Shown piece after piece: positions 42,114 to 52,711 of a DNA stretch of 64,000 nt. Where the stretch lies: positions 62,001 to 126,000 of the forward strand of contig NZ_LXEP01000015.1 in the NCBI RefSeq assembly GCF_001654835.1. The letters are read 5' to 3'. The notes under the pieces were generated by a model, which was given only the letters and a program-made list of their open reading frames with translations, had not been told where the DNA came from and searched no databases. The first letter of the stretch is position 1. Each line of letters begins with the position of its first letter. Both the position numbers and the translations under genes were made by a program. Source of the stretch: Buttiauxella gaviniae ATCC 51604 (GTDB taxonomy: Bacteria > Pseudomonadota > Gammaproteobacteria > Enterobacterales > Enterobacteriaceae).

Positions 42114-42142
42114 TGTCGGATGACGTACAGCGTCATCCGACA
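42114..42142. terminator. Perfect dyad between convergent hemW and setA
   Basis: Twelve-base-pair perfect stem TGTCGGATGACG/CGTCATCCGACA with a 5-base loop. It resembles half of a REP-type palindrome and could end transcription from both sides. It occupies the synteny breakpoint. Confidence 0.7.
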
Positions 42143-42152
42143 TTATTTCAGC

Positions 42153-43331
42153 TTAAATATTCTTTACCCGACTGGTCAGAATCAACGCCAACACCGACAA
42201 CCCCGCAATTAGCCAGTACACTGAATGGTGCCCGAAGCTCTCCGCCAGCGCACCCTGTAACACGCCCGCCAGAATCACGCCCGTCGAAATACTGTTTGTA
42301 AATAAAGTGGTCGCCGAACCCGGCCTGCCCGGCATCAAATCCTGGAACCACAACATCCCGATACCGGCGACAATCCCGATAAACACCGCGTTAAAAAGCT
42401 GAAGTAACAGCAGCGCCGTGCGACTATGGAACAGAATCAATCCGACGTAGAACAACACGCCAGCCGCCACAGCAATCACCATCATACGGCGTTTACCAAA
42501 ACGCTTAACGTAATAACCTGCAAGGATCATCGCCGGGATCTCAAGGCCCGCAGCGGTGCCCATCAGAAGCCCCGCCAGCGATTCAGGCAGCCCTAAATCA
42601 GTGCTGACCCATAACGGCATATCAATGATGTACATGGTGTTGCAGGTCCACATCAACATGGAGGCGATAAACAGCATACGAACGTTTTTGTCTTTCCAGC
42701 CGCTGACCTGCGTGAGGGCAACATCTGCGGGTTGTTCAATCCTGCTCACTGAGGGGAGTGCAAAGAAAATGAGCGCCAGCGAGATAACGAAAATCCCGGC
42801 CGCGATCAGGAACATGGTGGTGAAACCGTAGTTTAGCGCCAGCATAAATGACAGCGGCGGCCCGATAACCCAGGCAAGCGAGAGCTGCGCACGCATTATC
42901 GAGCTGAACATTACCACCTCTCGCGCCGAGCTATCGGCATACTCGCGGGCAAGAGCGAAGATTTGTGGCATCGCCGTGTTGGCAATAGACGCGAACATAA
43001 CGCCAACGGTAATTAACGTCAGGTAATGGCGGTTAAAAGCAAACAATACGCAGTTTGCTACGGCCATTACGCAACAAACCATAATCAGTTTGCGACGGTC
43101 GCCCCGGTTATCGGAACGTTTTGCCAGCGCCAGGCTGACGAGTATCCCGGCTATCGCATTGACGGTATAAAACAGCCCGACCCAGAACGGGCGCACCTGC
43201 ACTTCACGCGTTAAAAACAGGCTAAGAGTGGGAGCCTGAAGTGCCCCCGCAATCCCCATCATAAAAGCCACAACCATAAATGCGGCATACACCGGATTGA
43301 GGCGGCGTCCTCGTGTCAAAAACCACAGCAT
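42153..43331 (-). CDS. setA: SetA, sugar efflux transporter
   Basis: Major facilitator protein of 392 residues, same length as E. coli SetA, with twelve predicted helices; conserved stretches include GALQAPTLSLFL and ALAREYADSSAREVVMFSS. It exports lactose, glucose analogues and other glycosides. In E. coli it lies downstream of sgrS and is part of the glucose-phosphate stress response; the same arrangement is kept here. Confidence 0.94.
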   Translation of the reverse strand: MLWFLTRGRRLNPVYAAFMVVAFMMGIAGALQAPTLSLFLTREVQVRPFWVGLFYTVNAIAGILVSLALAKRSDNRGDRRKLIMVCCVMAVANCVLFAFNRHYLTLITVGVMFASIANTAMPQIFALAREYADSSAREVVMFSSIMRAQLSLAWVIGPPLSFMLALNYGFTTMFLIAAGIFVISLALIFFALPSVSRIEQPADVALTQVSGWKDKNVRMLFIASMLMWTCNTMYIIDMPLWVSTDLGLPESLAGLLMGTAAGLEIPAMILAGYYVKRFGKRRMMVIAVAAGVLFYVGLILFHSRTALLLLQLFNAVFIGIVAGIGMLWFQDLMPGRPGSATTLFTNSISTGVILAGVLQGALAESFGHHSVYWLIAGLSVLALILTSRVKNI

Positions 43332-43400
43332 GCAGAAATTCCTTTTGTTCGAGCGCTCACTGGGTGTGCAAAACGTAAACTATACCCTAATGACGGGTAT

Positions 43401-43656
43401 AAAAAAGCCAGCAGGAACAATCTGCTGGCCAGGTGAAATTCACCAATTCTCAGTCACACATGTATCAACGAGTCAGTACTTCACGGTCACGGAAGTTGTC
43501 ACCTCCCACTGCATTAAGTCCTCAAGCATCCTTAGACGTTGCGATGCTGTCAGGCGAGCCAGCCATCCAGCGGAAACACTTTGGGTTGCGGTAAAATACT
43601 GTTGATAGAACTTAACAACTGGCGACCGTTTCATATGTACCTCCTCGCTTTCAACG
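43401..43656 (-). ncRNA. sgrS: SgrS, glucose-phosphate stress sRNA
   Basis: Hfq-dependent dual-function RNA, about 255 nt by inference. A promoter TTTAAC-N17-AATAAT on the minus strand (43686-43691, 43663-43668) predicts a start near 43656. The ptsG-pairing segment CATGTGTGACTGAG (plus-strand complement about 43449-43465) is conserved with E. coli, and the 3' end is a terminator with stem GCCAGCAG/CTGCTGGC plus a T run. It contains sgrT and lies between setA and divergent sgrR. The exact 5' end is not proven. Confidence 0.92.
43473..43634 (-). CDS. sgrT: SgrT, small inhibitor of glucose PTS (PtsG)
   Basis: Peptide of 53 residues inside SgrS. The core FYQQYFTAT and LRMLEDLMQW match E. coli SgrT, which blocks glucose uptake by EIICB-Glc. 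It is longer than the 43-residue E. coli form at both ends. A strong GAGGAGG ribosome site lies upstream, suggesting efficient translation. The stop codon is followed within about 8 bases by the ptsG-pairing segment. Confidence 0.93.
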   Translation of the reverse strand: MKRSPVVKFYQQYFTATQSVSAGWLARLTASQRLRMLEDLMQWEVTTSVTVKY

Positions 43657-43722
43657 TTGATGATTATTGGCGTAATATGAGGAAAGTTAAATTGATGAGT
43701 TTCTGACGGGAGTTCCTCTTTT

Positions 43723-45411
43723 ATGTCCAGCAGTCGTCTGCAACAACAGTTCATACGTTTATGGCAAAACTTTGAAGGTAAACCGCAGGAAACCACGCTC
43801 AATGAGCTGGCAGATCTGCTGAATTGCTCCCGCCGCCATATGCGTACGTTACTAAGCGCGATGCAGGAAAAGGGCTGGCTCAGCTGGAAAGCAGAGGTCG
43901 GGCGCGGCAAGCGTTCACAGCTGGAATTCCTGTATACCGGCCTTGCGCTGCAACAACAGCGGGCAGAAGATCTTCTCGAGCAGGATCGTATTGATCAACT
44001 GGTGCAGATCGTCGGTGACAAAGCCGCAGTACGCCAGATGTTGATCTCCCATCTGGGCCGCAGCTTCCGCCAGGGGCGGCATATCCTGCGCGTGCTCTAT
44101 TACCGCCCGCTATTAAATCTGTTACCAGGCTCGGCATTACGCCGCTCGGAAACCCATATTGCCAGGCAAATTTTCAGTGGGTTAATCCGTATAAATGAGG
44201 AAAATGGGGAACTGGAAGCAGATATTGCCCATCACTGGCAGCAAATTTCCCCATTACACTGGCGTTTTTATCTGCGCCCCGGCATTCATTTTCACCATGG
44301 CCGCGAACTGGACATGCTGGATGTCATGACATCTTTGCAACGAATTAATGCGTTGCCACTCTACGCACACATTACGCAAATCAGCTCGCCAACCACATGG
44401 ACGCTGGATATCACGCTCTCGCAGCCCGACCAATGGCTACCTTGGTTATTGGGCAGTGTTAACGCAATGATCCTGCCGCGTGAATGGCAGACATTAAGCA
44501 ATTTTGCCCGTCAGCCTGTTGGGTCAGGCCCCTATTCGGTGGTGCGCAACAATAACAACCAATTGAAAATTCAGGCTTACGATGATTACTTCGGCTATCG
44601 CGCATTGATTGACGAGGTAAATTTCTGGGTATTGCCAGAGATCGGTGAAGATGTCAGTTGCGCAGTGCAACTATCGGGCATGCCTGATAGTGAAAAAGCC
44701 GTCGAAAGCCGTCTGGAAGAAGGCTGCTATTACATTTTGTTTGATAGGCGATCCAAATCTGGCAGTAATGACGACGTTCGCCGCTGGCTAAGCCATGTGT
44801 TGGCCCCCATTCATCTGCTTTATAGCGCGGGTGCTCAAAACCAGCAGTACTGGTTTCCTGCGTATGGTTTACTGCCGCGCTGGCACCACGCGCGCCCACA
44901 ACCGGTGCTTGAAAAACCTGATAGTCTGGAATCTGTAACGCTGACGTTTTACCGCGACCACGTTGAACACCGCATGATCAGTAAAGTGATGGAAGAGTTG
45001 CTGGCCCGCGTGGGGGTAAAACTGGTGGTGCAGGAAGTCAGTTATGAAGAGTGGCACCAGGGTGAGGCAGAAAGTGATATCTGGCTGAACAGTGCCAACT
45101 TCACGCTGCCGCTGGAGTTTTCACTCTATTCGCATCTTTATGAAGTGCCGCTGATTCAGAAATGCATTGCGAATGACTGGGAAACGGATACCCGAAAATG
45201 GCATAACGGTGAGCTTTCGCTCCCGGAATGGTGCCAGAGTCGCGTTGAAAATAATGATATTTTGCCGTTAATCCACCACTGGCTGCGCATTGAAGGGCAA
45301 CGCAGTATGCGCGGTGTGCGAATGAACACATTGGGTTGGTTTGATTTTAAATCGGCATGGTTTGCACCACCGGAACCGCAATCTGTGAGTACGGGTAAAG
45401 AGCTTTCGTAA
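43723..45411 (+). CDS. sgrR: SgrR, transcriptional activator of sgrS
   Basis: Regulator of 562 residues: an N-terminal winged helix ([20 protein letters not shown], about 26-45) fused to a solute-binding-protein domain of the peptide-binder (SBP_bac_5) type filling the rest. It senses glucose-phosphate stress and activates the divergent sgrS. Slightly longer than the E. coli protein. Confidence 0.95.
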   Translation: MSSSRLQQQFIRLWQNFEGKPQETTLNELADLLNCSRRHMRTLLSAMQEKGWLSWKAEVGRGKRSQLEFLYTGLALQQQRAEDLLEQDRIDQLVQIVGDKAAVRQMLISHLGRSFRQGRHILRVLYYRPLLNLLPGSALRRSETHIARQIFSGLIRINEENGELEADIAHHWQQISPLHWRFYLRPGIHFHHGRELDMLDVMTSLQRINALPLYAHITQISSPTTWTLDITLSQPDQWLPWLLGSVNAMILPREWQTLSNFARQPVGSGPYSVVRNNNNQLKIQAYDDYFGYRALIDEVNFWVLPEIGEDVSCAVQLSGMPDSEKAVESRLEEGCYYILFDRRSKSGSNDDVRRWLSHVLAPIHLLYSAGAQNQQYWFPAYGLLPRWHHARPQPVLEKPDSLESVTLTFYRDHVEHRMISKVMEELLARVGVKLVVQEVSYEEWHQGEAESDIWLNSANFTLPLEFSLYSHLYEVPLIQKCIANDWETDTRKWHNGELSLPEWCQSRVENNDILPLIHHWLRIEGQRSMRGVRMNTLGWFDFKSAWFAPPEPQSVSTGKELS

Positions 45412-45435
45412 GTTTCACAAAATCATTACAATGCA

Positions 45436-45530
45436 CGCGTTCTCAACGGGGTGCTAAGACGAAAGTCTGGCTGAGATAATACCCGTCGAACCTGATCCGG
45501 ATAACGCCGGCGAAGGGATTTGAGGCTCAA
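45436..45530 (+). ncRNA. TPP (THI-box) riboswitch upstream of thiB
   Basis: Conserved THI-box elements in order: CTGAGA at 45471-45476, ACCTGATC at 45490-45497, and GGATAACGCCGGCGAAGGGA at 45499-45518; the closing stem pairs CTCAA (45442-45446) with TTGAG (45520-45524). A segment CCACCCC at about 45547-45553 can pair with the aptamer's GGGGTG, giving an expression switch ahead of the thiB ribosome site AAGAGGTG. Thiamine pyrophosphate would shut off thiBPQ. Confidence 0.97.
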
Positions 45531-45572
45531 TTCTCAAAGTCCTTTGCCACCCCTAATTCCAAGAGGTGCAAA

Positions 45573-46556
45573 GTGTTCAAAAAATTCCTGCCGTTACTGG
45601 TGCTCATCGCAGCCCCTGTTTTCGCCAAACCCCTGCTGACTGTTTACACCTACGACTCCTTCGCTGCCGACTGGGGCCCAGGCCCTGCGGTAAAAAAAGC
45701 CTTTGAAGCGGACTGCAATTGCGAGCTGAAATTCGTCGCACTCGAAGATGGTGTTTCCTTGCTTAACCGCCTACGCATGGAGGGTAAAAACAGCAAAGCT
45801 GACGTGGTTTTAGGGCTGGATAACAACCTGCTGGAAGCGGCGGCACAAACGAAATTGTTTGCTCCGAGCAATGTTGAAACCAGCTCGCTAAAAATTCCTG
45901 GCGGGTGGAACAACAATACCTTTGTGCCATTCGATTACGGTTATTTCGCTTTTGTGTATGACAAAAACAAACTCAAAAACCCGCCGAAAAGCCTGAAAGA
46001 ATTGGTTGAAAGCGACCAGAAATGGAAAGTGATTTACCAGGATCCACGTACCAGCACGCCAGGTCTCGGCCTGCTGTTATGGATGCAAAAAGTATATGGC
46101 GACAAAACGCCTGAAGCCTGGGCGAAACTGGCGAAGAAAACCGTCACCGTCACCAAAGGCTGGTCCGAAGCCTACGGCCTGTTCCTGAAAGGTGAAGGCG
46201 ATCTGGTGATGAGCTACACCACTTCTCCGGCATATCACATTATTGAAGAGAAAAAAGATAACTACGCGGCAGCCAATTTCAGCGAAGGGCACTATTTGCA
46301 GGTCGAAGTAGCGGGCCGCCTGGCCTCCAGCAAACAGCCTGAGCTGGCGCAAAAGTTCATGAAATTCATCACAACGCCTGAATTCCAGAACACCATTCCA
46401 ACCGGCAACTGGATGTATCCGGTAACAGATGTGAAATTGCCGGAAGGCTTTAACGGCCTGGTCAAACCACAGACCACGCTGGAGTTTAGCCCGCAAGACG
46501 TTTCATCCCATCGCGCCAGCTGGATCAGTGAATGGCAACGCTCCGTCAGCCGCTGA
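45573..46556 (+). CDS. thiB: ThiB, periplasmic thiamine/TPP-binding protein
   Basis: ABC-importer binding protein of 327 residues with a signal peptide ending in APVFA (about residue 18). It captures thiamine, its mono- and diphosphate. The start is a GTG at 45573 with AGAGGTG nearby. The last 25 bases overlap thiP. A TPP riboswitch precedes it. Confidence 0.97.
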   Translation: MFKKFLPLLVLIAAPVFAKPLLTVYTYDSFAADWGPGPAVKKAFEADCNCELKFVALEDGVSLLNRLRMEGKNSKADVVLGLDNNLLEAAAQTKLFAPSNVETSSLKIPGGWNNNTFVPFDYGYFAFVYDKNKLKNPPKSLKELVESDQKWKVIYQDPRTSTPGLGLLLWMQKVYGDKTPEAWAKLAKKTVTVTKGWSEAYGLFLKGEGDLVMSYTTSPAYHIIEEKKDNYAAANFSEGHYLQVEVAGRLASSKQPELAQKFMKFITTPEFQNTIPTGNWMYPVTDVKLPEGFNGLVKPQTTLEFSPQDVSSHRASWISEWQRSVSR

Positions 46557-48169
46557 TCCCCGGCTGGCTGATTCCAGGGCTATGCGCCGCCACGCTGGTG
46601 GTCGCCGTCGCCCTGGCGGCTTTTCTGGCGTTGTGGTTTAACGCGCCTCAAACCGATATCCGCGCGTTGGTGCAGGATAGTTATCTGTGGCACGTGCTGC
46701 GCTTCTCCTTCTGGCAGGCATTCCTCTCAGCCACCCTTTCGGTGCTCCCGGCCATTTTTCTGGCCCGGGCGCTTTACCGACGCCGTTTCCCAGGGAGATT
46801 AGCACTGTTACGTCTGTGCGCCATGACGCTGGTGTTGCCGGTGTTAGTTGCCGTGTTTGGGATTCTGACGGTTTACGGCCGCGAAGGCTGGCTGGCCTCA
46901 TTGTGCGCCAGACTTGGCATCGAATGGGGGTTCTCACCGTATGGCCTGAAAGGCATTTTGCTGGCACACGTATTTTTCAACTTGCCGATGGCAACCCGCC
47001 TGCTGCTTCAGGCGCTGGAAAATATCCCCAGCGAACAGCGCCAGGTCGCCGCACAGCTTGGTATGCAGGGCTGGAATTTCTTTCGCTTTGTCGAATGGCC
47101 GTGGCTACGGCGCCAGATCCTTCCTGCCGCCGCACTGATTTTTATGCTCTGCTTCGCAAGTTTTGCCACCGTGCTTTCGCTCGGCGGCGGGCCGCAGGCA
47201 ACCACCATTGAACTGGCTATCTTCCAGGCCCTCAGTTACGACTACGATCCCGCACGTGCGGCACTGCTCGCAATAGTACAAATGGTTTGCTGCCTTGGCC
47301 TCGTTTTGATGAGCCAGCGGCTGAGCAAAGCGATTCCGGTGGGAATCAGCCAAATGCAAGGCTGGCGCGACCCGCAAGATAACCTACGCCGAAAACTGTG
47401 CGACGGGTTGTTAATTTCACTCGCAATGTTGCTGCTATTGCCCCCGCTGCTGGCGGTCATCATTGATGGCATCAACAGCGGATTTAACAGCGTGCTTTCA
47501 CAGCCAATTCTCTGGCAGGCATTATTCACCTCGTTAAGAATTGCAGTCGGCGCGGGGCTGATAAGCGTCGTCATTACGGTAATGCTGCTGTGGAGTTCGC
47601 GGGAATTGCGCCTGCGCAACCGCGCATTTGCCGGGCAAGCGCTGGAGTTGAGCGGCATGTTAATTCTCGCCATGCCGGGCATCGTGCTGGCGACCGGCTT
47701 TTTCCTGTTGCTTAATAACACGGTAGGTTTGCCGCAATCCGCCGATGGCATTGTGATTTTCACCAATGCATTAATGGCGGTTCCCTACGCCCTGAAAGTG
47801 CTGGAAAACCCAATGCTGGATGTGGCGGAACGCTACAACAAGCTGTGCCAGTCGCTGAATATCAGCGGCTTAAACCGCCTGCGTTATATCGAATTACGCG
47901 CGCTAAAACGGCCTCTGGCACAAGCGCTGGCATTTGCCTGTGTGCTGTCGATTGGTGATTTTGGCGTAGTGGCGCTGTTCGGCAATGAAGATTTCCGCAC
48001 GCTGCCGTTTTATCTTTATCAACAAATTGGTTCATATCGTAGCCAGGATGGTGCGGTTACTGCGCTTATCCTGCTGATACTGTGCTTTGCTTTATTCACA
48101 TTGATTGAAAAACTTCCGGGACGCGATTCCCAAAATGATTCAGGTTGCAGGAAGGCGGCAAGTGAATGA
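46532..48169 (+). CDS. thiP: ThiP, thiamine ABC transporter permease
   Basis: Inner-membrane permease of 545 residues made of two fused permease halves (about twelve helices), each with an EAA-type loop, for example [23 protein letters not shown] near 165-187 shown in part. It overlaps thiB by 25 bp. The C-terminus runs into an ERIC element from position 48133, so its last dozen residues (after EKLPGRDSQ) are repeat-encoded and differ from E. coli. Confidence 0.95.
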   Translation: MATLRQPLIPGWLIPGLCAATLVVAVALAAFLALWFNAPQTDIRALVQDSYLWHVLRFSFWQAFLSATLSVLPAIFLARALYRRRFPGRLALLRLCAMTLVLPVLVAVFGILTVYGREGWLASLCARLGIEWGFSPYGLKGILLAHVFFNLPMATRLLLQALENIPSEQRQVAAQLGMQGWNFFRFVEWPWLRRQILPAAALIFMLCFASFATVLSLGGGPQATTIELAIFQALSYDYDPARAALLAIVQMVCCLGLVLMSQRLSKAIPVGISQMQGWRDPQDNLRRKLCDGLLISLAMLLLLPPLLAVIIDGINSGFNSVLSQPILWQALFTSLRIAVGAGLISVVITVMLLWSSRELRLRNRAFAGQALELSGMLILAMPGIVLATGFFLLLNNTVGLPQSADGIVIFTNALMAVPYALKVLENPMLDVAERYNKLCQSLNISGLNRLRYIELRALKRPLAQALAFACVLSIGDFGVVALFGNEDFRTLPFYLYQQIGSYRSQDGAVTALILLILCFALFTLIEKLPGRDSQNDSGCRKAASE

Positions 48170-48242
48170 AGCCTGGGAACATAGAAAACTATGTGACCTG
48201 GATGAAAGAACGCAGCCAACACACCTGCAACTTGAAGGATGA
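48133..48242 (+). repeat. ERIC repeat 3 (variant core) between thiP and thiQ
   Basis: Arms AATGATTCAGGTTGCAG and CTGCAACTTGAAGGATGA are typical ERIC ends. The core is a variant with stem ACATAG/CTATGT and CCTGG halves rather than the consensus. It contains the 3' end of thiP, and its own end provides the AAGGA before thiQ. Confidence 0.85.
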
Positions 48243-48246
48243 AGGA

Positions 48247-48951
48247 ATGCTAACGCTAACTGATGTAACCTGGCTCTATCACCATTTACCGATGCGCTTT
48301 TCGATGCAAATTAACGCCGGAGAACGCGTTGCGGTGCTGGGACCAAGCGGGGCGGGGAAAAGTACGCTGCTGAGTTTGATTGCCGGTTTTCTCACCCCTG
48401 CCAGCGGGCAGATTATGCTGCATGGCAACGACCATACGGCGACGGCACCCGCACAGCGCCCGGTATCGATGCTGTTCCAGGAGAACAATCTTTTCAACCA
48501 CCTTACGGTGCGCCAGAACATTGGCCTGGGGCTAAACCCCGGCCTTAAGCTCAGCGCGGCACAACAGGAACGCCTGGCGACGATTGCCAGCCAGATGGCG
48601 ATAAGTGATTTACTCGACAGGCTGCCAGCGCAGCTTTCCGGCGGCCAGCGCCAGCGTGTCGCTCTTGCCCGTTGCCTGGTGCGCGAACAACCGATTTTAC
48701 TGCTTGATGAACCATTTTCAGCACTCGACCCGGCGCTACGCCAGGAGATGCTGCAACTGCTCGATAACCTGTGTCGCCAGCAACAGCTGACGCTATTGAT
48801 GGTGTCACACAGTATTGAAGATGCAGCACGAATTGCCGAAAGAAGTCTGGTGGTGGTCGATGGCCGTATCGCCTGGGATGGCGATACGGCAACCTTATTG
48901 AGCGGAGAAGCCAGTGCATCAGCACTGTTGGGCATTAGTGGTGCCCGGTGA
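48247..48951 (+). CDS. thiQ: ThiQ, thiamine ABC transporter ATPase
   Basis: ABC ATPase of 234 residues powering ThiBP. Walker [10 protein letters not shown] (about 32-40), Q-loop LFQENNLF, signature [13 protein letters not shown] and Walker [14 protein letters not shown] are all present. I start at the ATG at 48247 ([13 protein letters not shown]), which aligns with E. coli; the longer frame starting at 48166 only translates the ERIC repeat. The ribosome site AAGGA (about 48235-48239) is the ERIC end. Its 3' end overlaps yabI by 17 bp, tail to tail. Confidence 0.95.
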   Translation: MLTLTDVTWLYHHLPMRFSMQINAGERVAVLGPSGAGKSTLLSLIAGFLTPASGQIMLHGNDHTATAPAQRPVSMLFQENNLFNHLTVRQNIGLGLNPGLKLSAAQQERLATIASQMAISDLLDRLPAQLSGGQRQRVALARCLVREQPILLLDEPFSALDPALRQEMLQLLDNLCRQQQLTLLMVSHSIEDAARIAERSLVVVDGRIAWDGDTATLLSGEASASALLGISGAR

Positions 48952-49708
48952 GCACTTTCCAAAGAATGCTGCGGTAAATCGGCATCATCGGGTGCATCTG
49001 GATTGCAACAAAGCTCCCCACGGCCAGCACCGTCATTGTTGGTGCTAACCAATGCAAACGAGAGCGCGGCAAGTACTGAGTTAAACGGTCAGTACTTGCT
49101 TTACCACTGCGCCACCAGCGCCAACACAACCATCCCGCTAGCCACAGCCCCAGTGCTACTAGCAGCAAGAGCCATTTAAAGCTGCTGCTTTGCATATCCG
49201 CAGGAATATCAATCGCGGCACCCGCCAGAATCCCCGGCAAGAAGTAGATGGGTGGCCAGAAAATGCAGCCAATAATATTCGGGACGATAAATTTAGAAAC
49301 CGGAAGATCTAACATGCCCGCAACCATCGGCACCAGTGGGCGCGTTGGGCCAACGAAGCGGCCAACCAGGATGGTAAACATGCTGTGCTGATGCAGCGCA
49401 TGCTCGGTTTTATCCAGCAGCGCTTTGTTCTTTTTCATAAACGACCAGCGATGCAGCGGCCCTTTAAAGCGGCCTCCCAGCCAGAACGAAATCCAGTCGC
49501 CCAGCAGGCAACCGATAATCCCCGCAGCCCAGGCGTGATAGAACCCAACCTGCCCGCCACCAATCAGCGCACCAAGCCCCGCCATCATTACCGTGCCAGG
49601 AAGGATAAGACCCACCAGCGCCAGAGATTCCAGAAAAGCCACCAGCATCACCGCAAAAAGCGAATACGCCACTGACTGAGTAATAAAGTGTTCCAGCAAA
49701 GCTTCCAT
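48935..49708 (-). CDS. yabI: YabI, DedA-family inner-membrane protein
   Basis: DedA/SNARE-associated family membrane protein of 257 residues. Conserved features: [16 protein letters not shown] (about 24-39), GDWISFWLG, and [18 protein letters not shown] with the key Arg residues. DedA proteins act in membrane lipid flipping and envelope stability. The start at 49708 gives the E. coli N-terminus ([12 protein letters not shown]); a 26-residue extension is unsupported. Confidence 0.94.
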   Translation of the reverse strand: MEALLEHFITQSVAYSLFAVMLVAFLESLALVGLILPGTVMMAGLGALIGGGQVGFYHAWAAGIIGCLLGDWISFWLGGRFKGPLHRWSFMKKNKALLDKTEHALHQHSMFTILVGRFVGPTRPLVPMVAGMLDLPVSKFIVPNIIGCIFWPPIYFLPGILAGAAIDIPADMQSSSFKWLLLLVALGLWLAGWLCWRWWRSGKASTDRLTQYLPRSRLHWLAPTMTVLAVGSFVAIQMHPMMPIYRSILWKVLTGHH

Positions 49709-49808
49709 AAAGCGTCCGTCGAGAAACGAGTGGGCGATTCTCCTGAGTGTGGAATGAAGCGTCAAGCCATCATTTGTATGAATCAATAATAGCGGCTATT
49801 CACATATA

Positions 49809-50654
49809 TTATTCACAGCCGGCACGAAACTCGCTCGGGCTAGCTCCTGTGCACTTTTTGAAAACGCGTGAAAAATAGAGCTGGTCTTCAAAACCGACGT
49901 TGCGCCCGACGCTGGCAATCGGCATGCGGGTGGTGCTGAGCAACAGTTTTGCCTGGAGGATACGTTGGTCTTCACGCCAGCTTAAAACGCTGACACCAAG
50001 CTGCTGGCGGAACAAGTGCGACAGGCGAGAAGGCGATAAACAGACATGCTGCGCCACCCCTGCAATATCAAAATGGTTATCGGCCAGGTGGTCGCTGATA
50101 TACTGGCAGGCATCGCGGACACGGTTATCCAGCGGTGGATTGAGGGAAGCATTCAGCACCTCCATGCGCCGCAACAACAACTGCTCTAACAGGTTAATCG
50201 CCAGCAATTCGGCGTAGCGCCCTTCTGCCTGCCCGGCTTCAATTATCTGGCCAAACAACTGTGAAAAATTCTGCTGATGGGCGTCATCAGGACGGAAGAA
50301 ACCGGTATGCGCAAAGATAGGGTCCCAGTTTAACCACTCCTGCCAGTACGCACGCGGGCGGAAGTAAACCCACTGGTGATACCACTCTTTACTGTCCGGG
50401 GCGCGGCCATAGTGATGCACTTCACCCGGAGGGAAAAGCAGAATATCGCCAGGACGGCAGACATAGTTTTTCCCCTGATTATTGATAACCCCTTCACCCT
50501 TCACCGTTAAATTCAGGATGTAACCTTTCATTCCTAACGGACGGTCGATGAAAAAATCCAGCGGCCCTTCGGCTTCAATCGGCGTTAATCCCGCGACTAA
50601 ATGGGCATTAAAAGAGTACCCCGGTAACAGAGGGTCATTTTGCATTTCAGCCAT
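49809..50654 (-). CDS. araC: AraC, arabinose operon regulator
   Basis: Regulator of 281 residues: N-terminal arm and cupin arabinose-binding/dimerisation domain (to about residue 170), linker, and a C-terminal AraC DNA-binding domain with two HTH motifs ([21 protein letters not shown] and the [21 protein letters not shown] type region). The C-terminus ends in FRAGCE, shorter than E. coli K-12 by about ten residues. Divergent from araBAD across a control region with all AraC sites. The ATG at 50652-50654 opens [12 protein letters not shown], as in E. coli. Confidence 0.97.
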   Translation of the reverse strand: MAEMQNDPLLPGYSFNAHLVAGLTPIEAEGPLDFFIDRPLGMKGYILNLTVKGEGVINNQGKNYVCRPGDILLFPPGEVHHYGRAPDSKEWYHQWVYFRPRAYWQEWLNWDPIFAHTGFFRPDDAHQQNFSQLFGQIIEAGQAEGRYAELLAINLLEQLLLRRMEVLNASLNPPLDNRVRDACQYISDHLADNHFDIAGVAQHVCLSPSRLSHLFRQQLGVSVLSWREDQRILQAKLLLSTTRMPIASVGRNVGFEDQLYFSRVFKKCTGASPSEFRAGCE

Positions 50655-50683
50655 CAACAAGCTCGCTATTCAAGAGGGGGTAC

Positions 50684-50960
50684 AGAAACAATTTGTCCAT
50701 ATCCGTGCTATGCCTTGCCAGGGCAACACTGTCTGAACCGTAAACCGTCCGATTCTCATCATAAAGCCGCAATTTACCTGAACCTATGCTTTTTATCTGA
50801 CAACCAGGAGGTTTTAAGAAGATAACCAATGTGTTTATAAAAGTAGCAGAAATATCCACATCGATTATTTGCGGGGCGTCACACTTCTCGAAGGCACAGC
50901 ACATTTCTCCATAACTACAGCGAATACGACCTGACTGTTTTTCTGCATAAAAACTAATGT
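50684..50960. promoter_or_regulatory. araC-araBAD control region (O2, O1, CRP, I1-I2, pBAD)
   Basis: Elements aligned with E. coli by sequence and order: araO2 at 50684-50705 (TTGTCCATA half), araO1 at about 50830-50862, CRP core TTTGC-N6-TCACA at 50868-50883, araI1 at 50898-50914 (AGCACATTTCTCCATAA) and araI2 at 50919-50935, 21 bp from I1. The pBAD -35 CTGACT (50931-50936) overlaps I2 and the -10 is TAATGT (50955-50960). The O2 and I1 half-sites are 212 bp apart, close to the E. coli loop. Confidence 0.9.
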
Positions 50961-50994
50961 CATTTCCATAGATAACAGGTCAGGGAGTTTAAAA

Positions 50995-52701
50995 ATGTCG
51001 ATTGCGCTGGGCCTCGATTTTGGTAGCGATTCTGTTCGCGCTTTAGCCGTTGATTGTGAAAATGGTGCAGAGCTTGCGACCAGTGTGGAATGGTATCCGC
51101 GCTGGCAGGAAGGCCAATATTGCGACGCCCCAAATAACCAGTTTCGCCATCACCCACGAGACTATATTGAGTCCATGGAACGGGCAGTAAAAACCGTTCT
51201 CGCCGAACTGACGGCTGAACAGCGCACCCGGGTTTGCGGTATTGGCGTTGACAGCACCGGTTCAACTCCCGCGCCAATTGATGCCCAAGGAAATGTACTG
51301 GCTCTGACGACAGAATTTGCCGACAACCCGAACGCCATGTTTGTGTTGTGGAAAGATCACACCGCCGTAGAAGAAGCCGAAGCCATTACCCGCTTGTGCC
51401 ATCAGCCCGGCAAAGATGACTACTCCCGTTATATCGGCGGCATCTACTCGAGCGAATGGTTCTGGGCAAAAATCCTGCACGTGACCCGCGCTGACCCACA
51501 AGTGGCAAAAGCGGCTGTATCGTGGATTGAATTGTGCGACTGGGTTCCCGCGCTGCTTTCCGGCACCACCCAACCGCAGGATATTCGCCGTGGCCGCTGT
51601 AGCGCCGGGCATAAGTCTTTGTGGCATGAAAGCTGGGGCGGTCTTCCTCCGGCCAGTTTCTTTGACGAGTTAGATCCGGTTATTAACCAGAATCTGGCTT
51701 ACCCGATGTTTACCGAAACCTGGACTGCTGATGTTCCGGTTGGGACACTTTCCCCCGAATGGTCTGAACGCCTCGGTCTGCCGCAAAACGTGGTGATTTC
51801 CGGTGGCGCGTTTGACTGCCATATGGGCGCTGTTGGCGCGGGTGCACAGCCGAACACGCTGGTGAAAGTTATCGGCACCTCAACTTGCGACATTTTGATT
51901 GCCGACAAACCCACCGTTGGCGACCGCGCCGTAAAAGGCATTTGTGGGCAAGTTGATGGTAGCGTGATCCCTGATTTTATCGGCCTCGAAGCCGGGCAAT
52001 CGGCATTCGGCGATATCTACGCCTGGTTTGGCCGTGTCCTTGGCTGGCCGCTGGAACAACTGGCGCTTGCACATCCGGAACTGCGTGAGCAAATCAATGC
52101 CAGCAAGAAACAACTGCTACCGGCGCTGACGGAAGCCTGGGCTAAGAACCCCTCTCTTGAGCATCTGCCGGTCGTACTCGACTGGTTTAACGGCCGCCGC
52201 ACCCCGAATGCCAACCAGCGCCTGAAAGGGGTGATCACCGATTTAAACCTGGCAACCGATGCACCCGCGCTGTTCGGTGGGCTGATTGCCGCAACCGCCT
52301 TTGGTGCCCGCGCCATTATGGAGTGCTTCACCGAACAAGGTATTCCCGTCACTCACGTGATGGCGCTTGGCGGAATTGCACGAAAATCCCCGGTCATCAT
52401 GCAGGTTTGCTCTGACGTACTAAATCGTCCATTGCAGATTGTTGCCTCTGACCAGTGCTGCGCATTAGGCGCCGCCATTTTTGCCGCCGTTGCGGCGGGC
52501 ATTCACGCGGATATTTCCCGCGCCCAGCTCGCTATGGCCAGCCAGATTGAAAGCACCCTGCAACCTGATTCCCAACGCGCCGAGCGCTTTGAACAGCTCT
52601 ATCGCCGTTACCAGCAATGGGCGGTTAGCGCGGAACAACACTATCTCCCTTCTGCCCCAGCTGCGGTTACTCGTGTAGCTCAGGCCACTGTGACCCATTA
52701 A
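50995..52701 (+). CDS. araB: AraB, L-ribulokinase
   Basis: FGGY-family kinase of 568 residues phosphorylating L-ribulose to L-ribulose 5-phosphate. The N-terminal phosphate motif [12 protein letters not shown] (about 6-17) and C-terminal [15 protein letters not shown] support the family; the D-x-x-G signature region [17 protein letters not shown] is intact. The start is ATG with GGGAG upstream. First gene of araBAD. Confidence 0.98.
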   Translation: MSIALGLDFGSDSVRALAVDCENGAELATSVEWYPRWQEGQYCDAPNNQFRHHPRDYIESMERAVKTVLAELTAEQRTRVCGIGVDSTGSTPAPIDAQGNVLALTTEFADNPNAMFVLWKDHTAVEEAEAITRLCHQPGKDDYSRYIGGIYSSEWFWAKILHVTRADPQVAKAAVSWIELCDWVPALLSGTTQPQDIRRGRCSAGHKSLWHESWGGLPPASFFDELDPVINQNLAYPMFTETWTADVPVGTLSPEWSERLGLPQNVVISGGAFDCHMGAVGAGAQPNTLVKVIGTSTCDILIADKPTVGDRAVKGICGQVDGSVIPDFIGLEAGQSAFGDIYAWFGRVLGWPLEQLALAHPELREQINASKKQLLPALTEAWAKNPSLEHLPVVLDWFNGRRTPNANQRLKGVITDLNLATDAPALFGGLIAATAFGARAIMECFTEQGIPVTHVMALGGIARKSPVIMQVCSDVLNRPLQIVASDQCCALGAAIFAAVAAGIHADISRAQLAMASQIESTLQPDSQRAERFEQLYRRYQQWAVSAEQHYLPSAPAAVTRVAQATVTH

Positions 52702-52711
52702 GGACATGACG

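Noticed and set aside
48166..48246. 27-residue N-terminal extension of ThiQ
   Set aside because: It is translated ERIC sequence; the internal ATG at 48247 aligns with the family start and has AAGGA.
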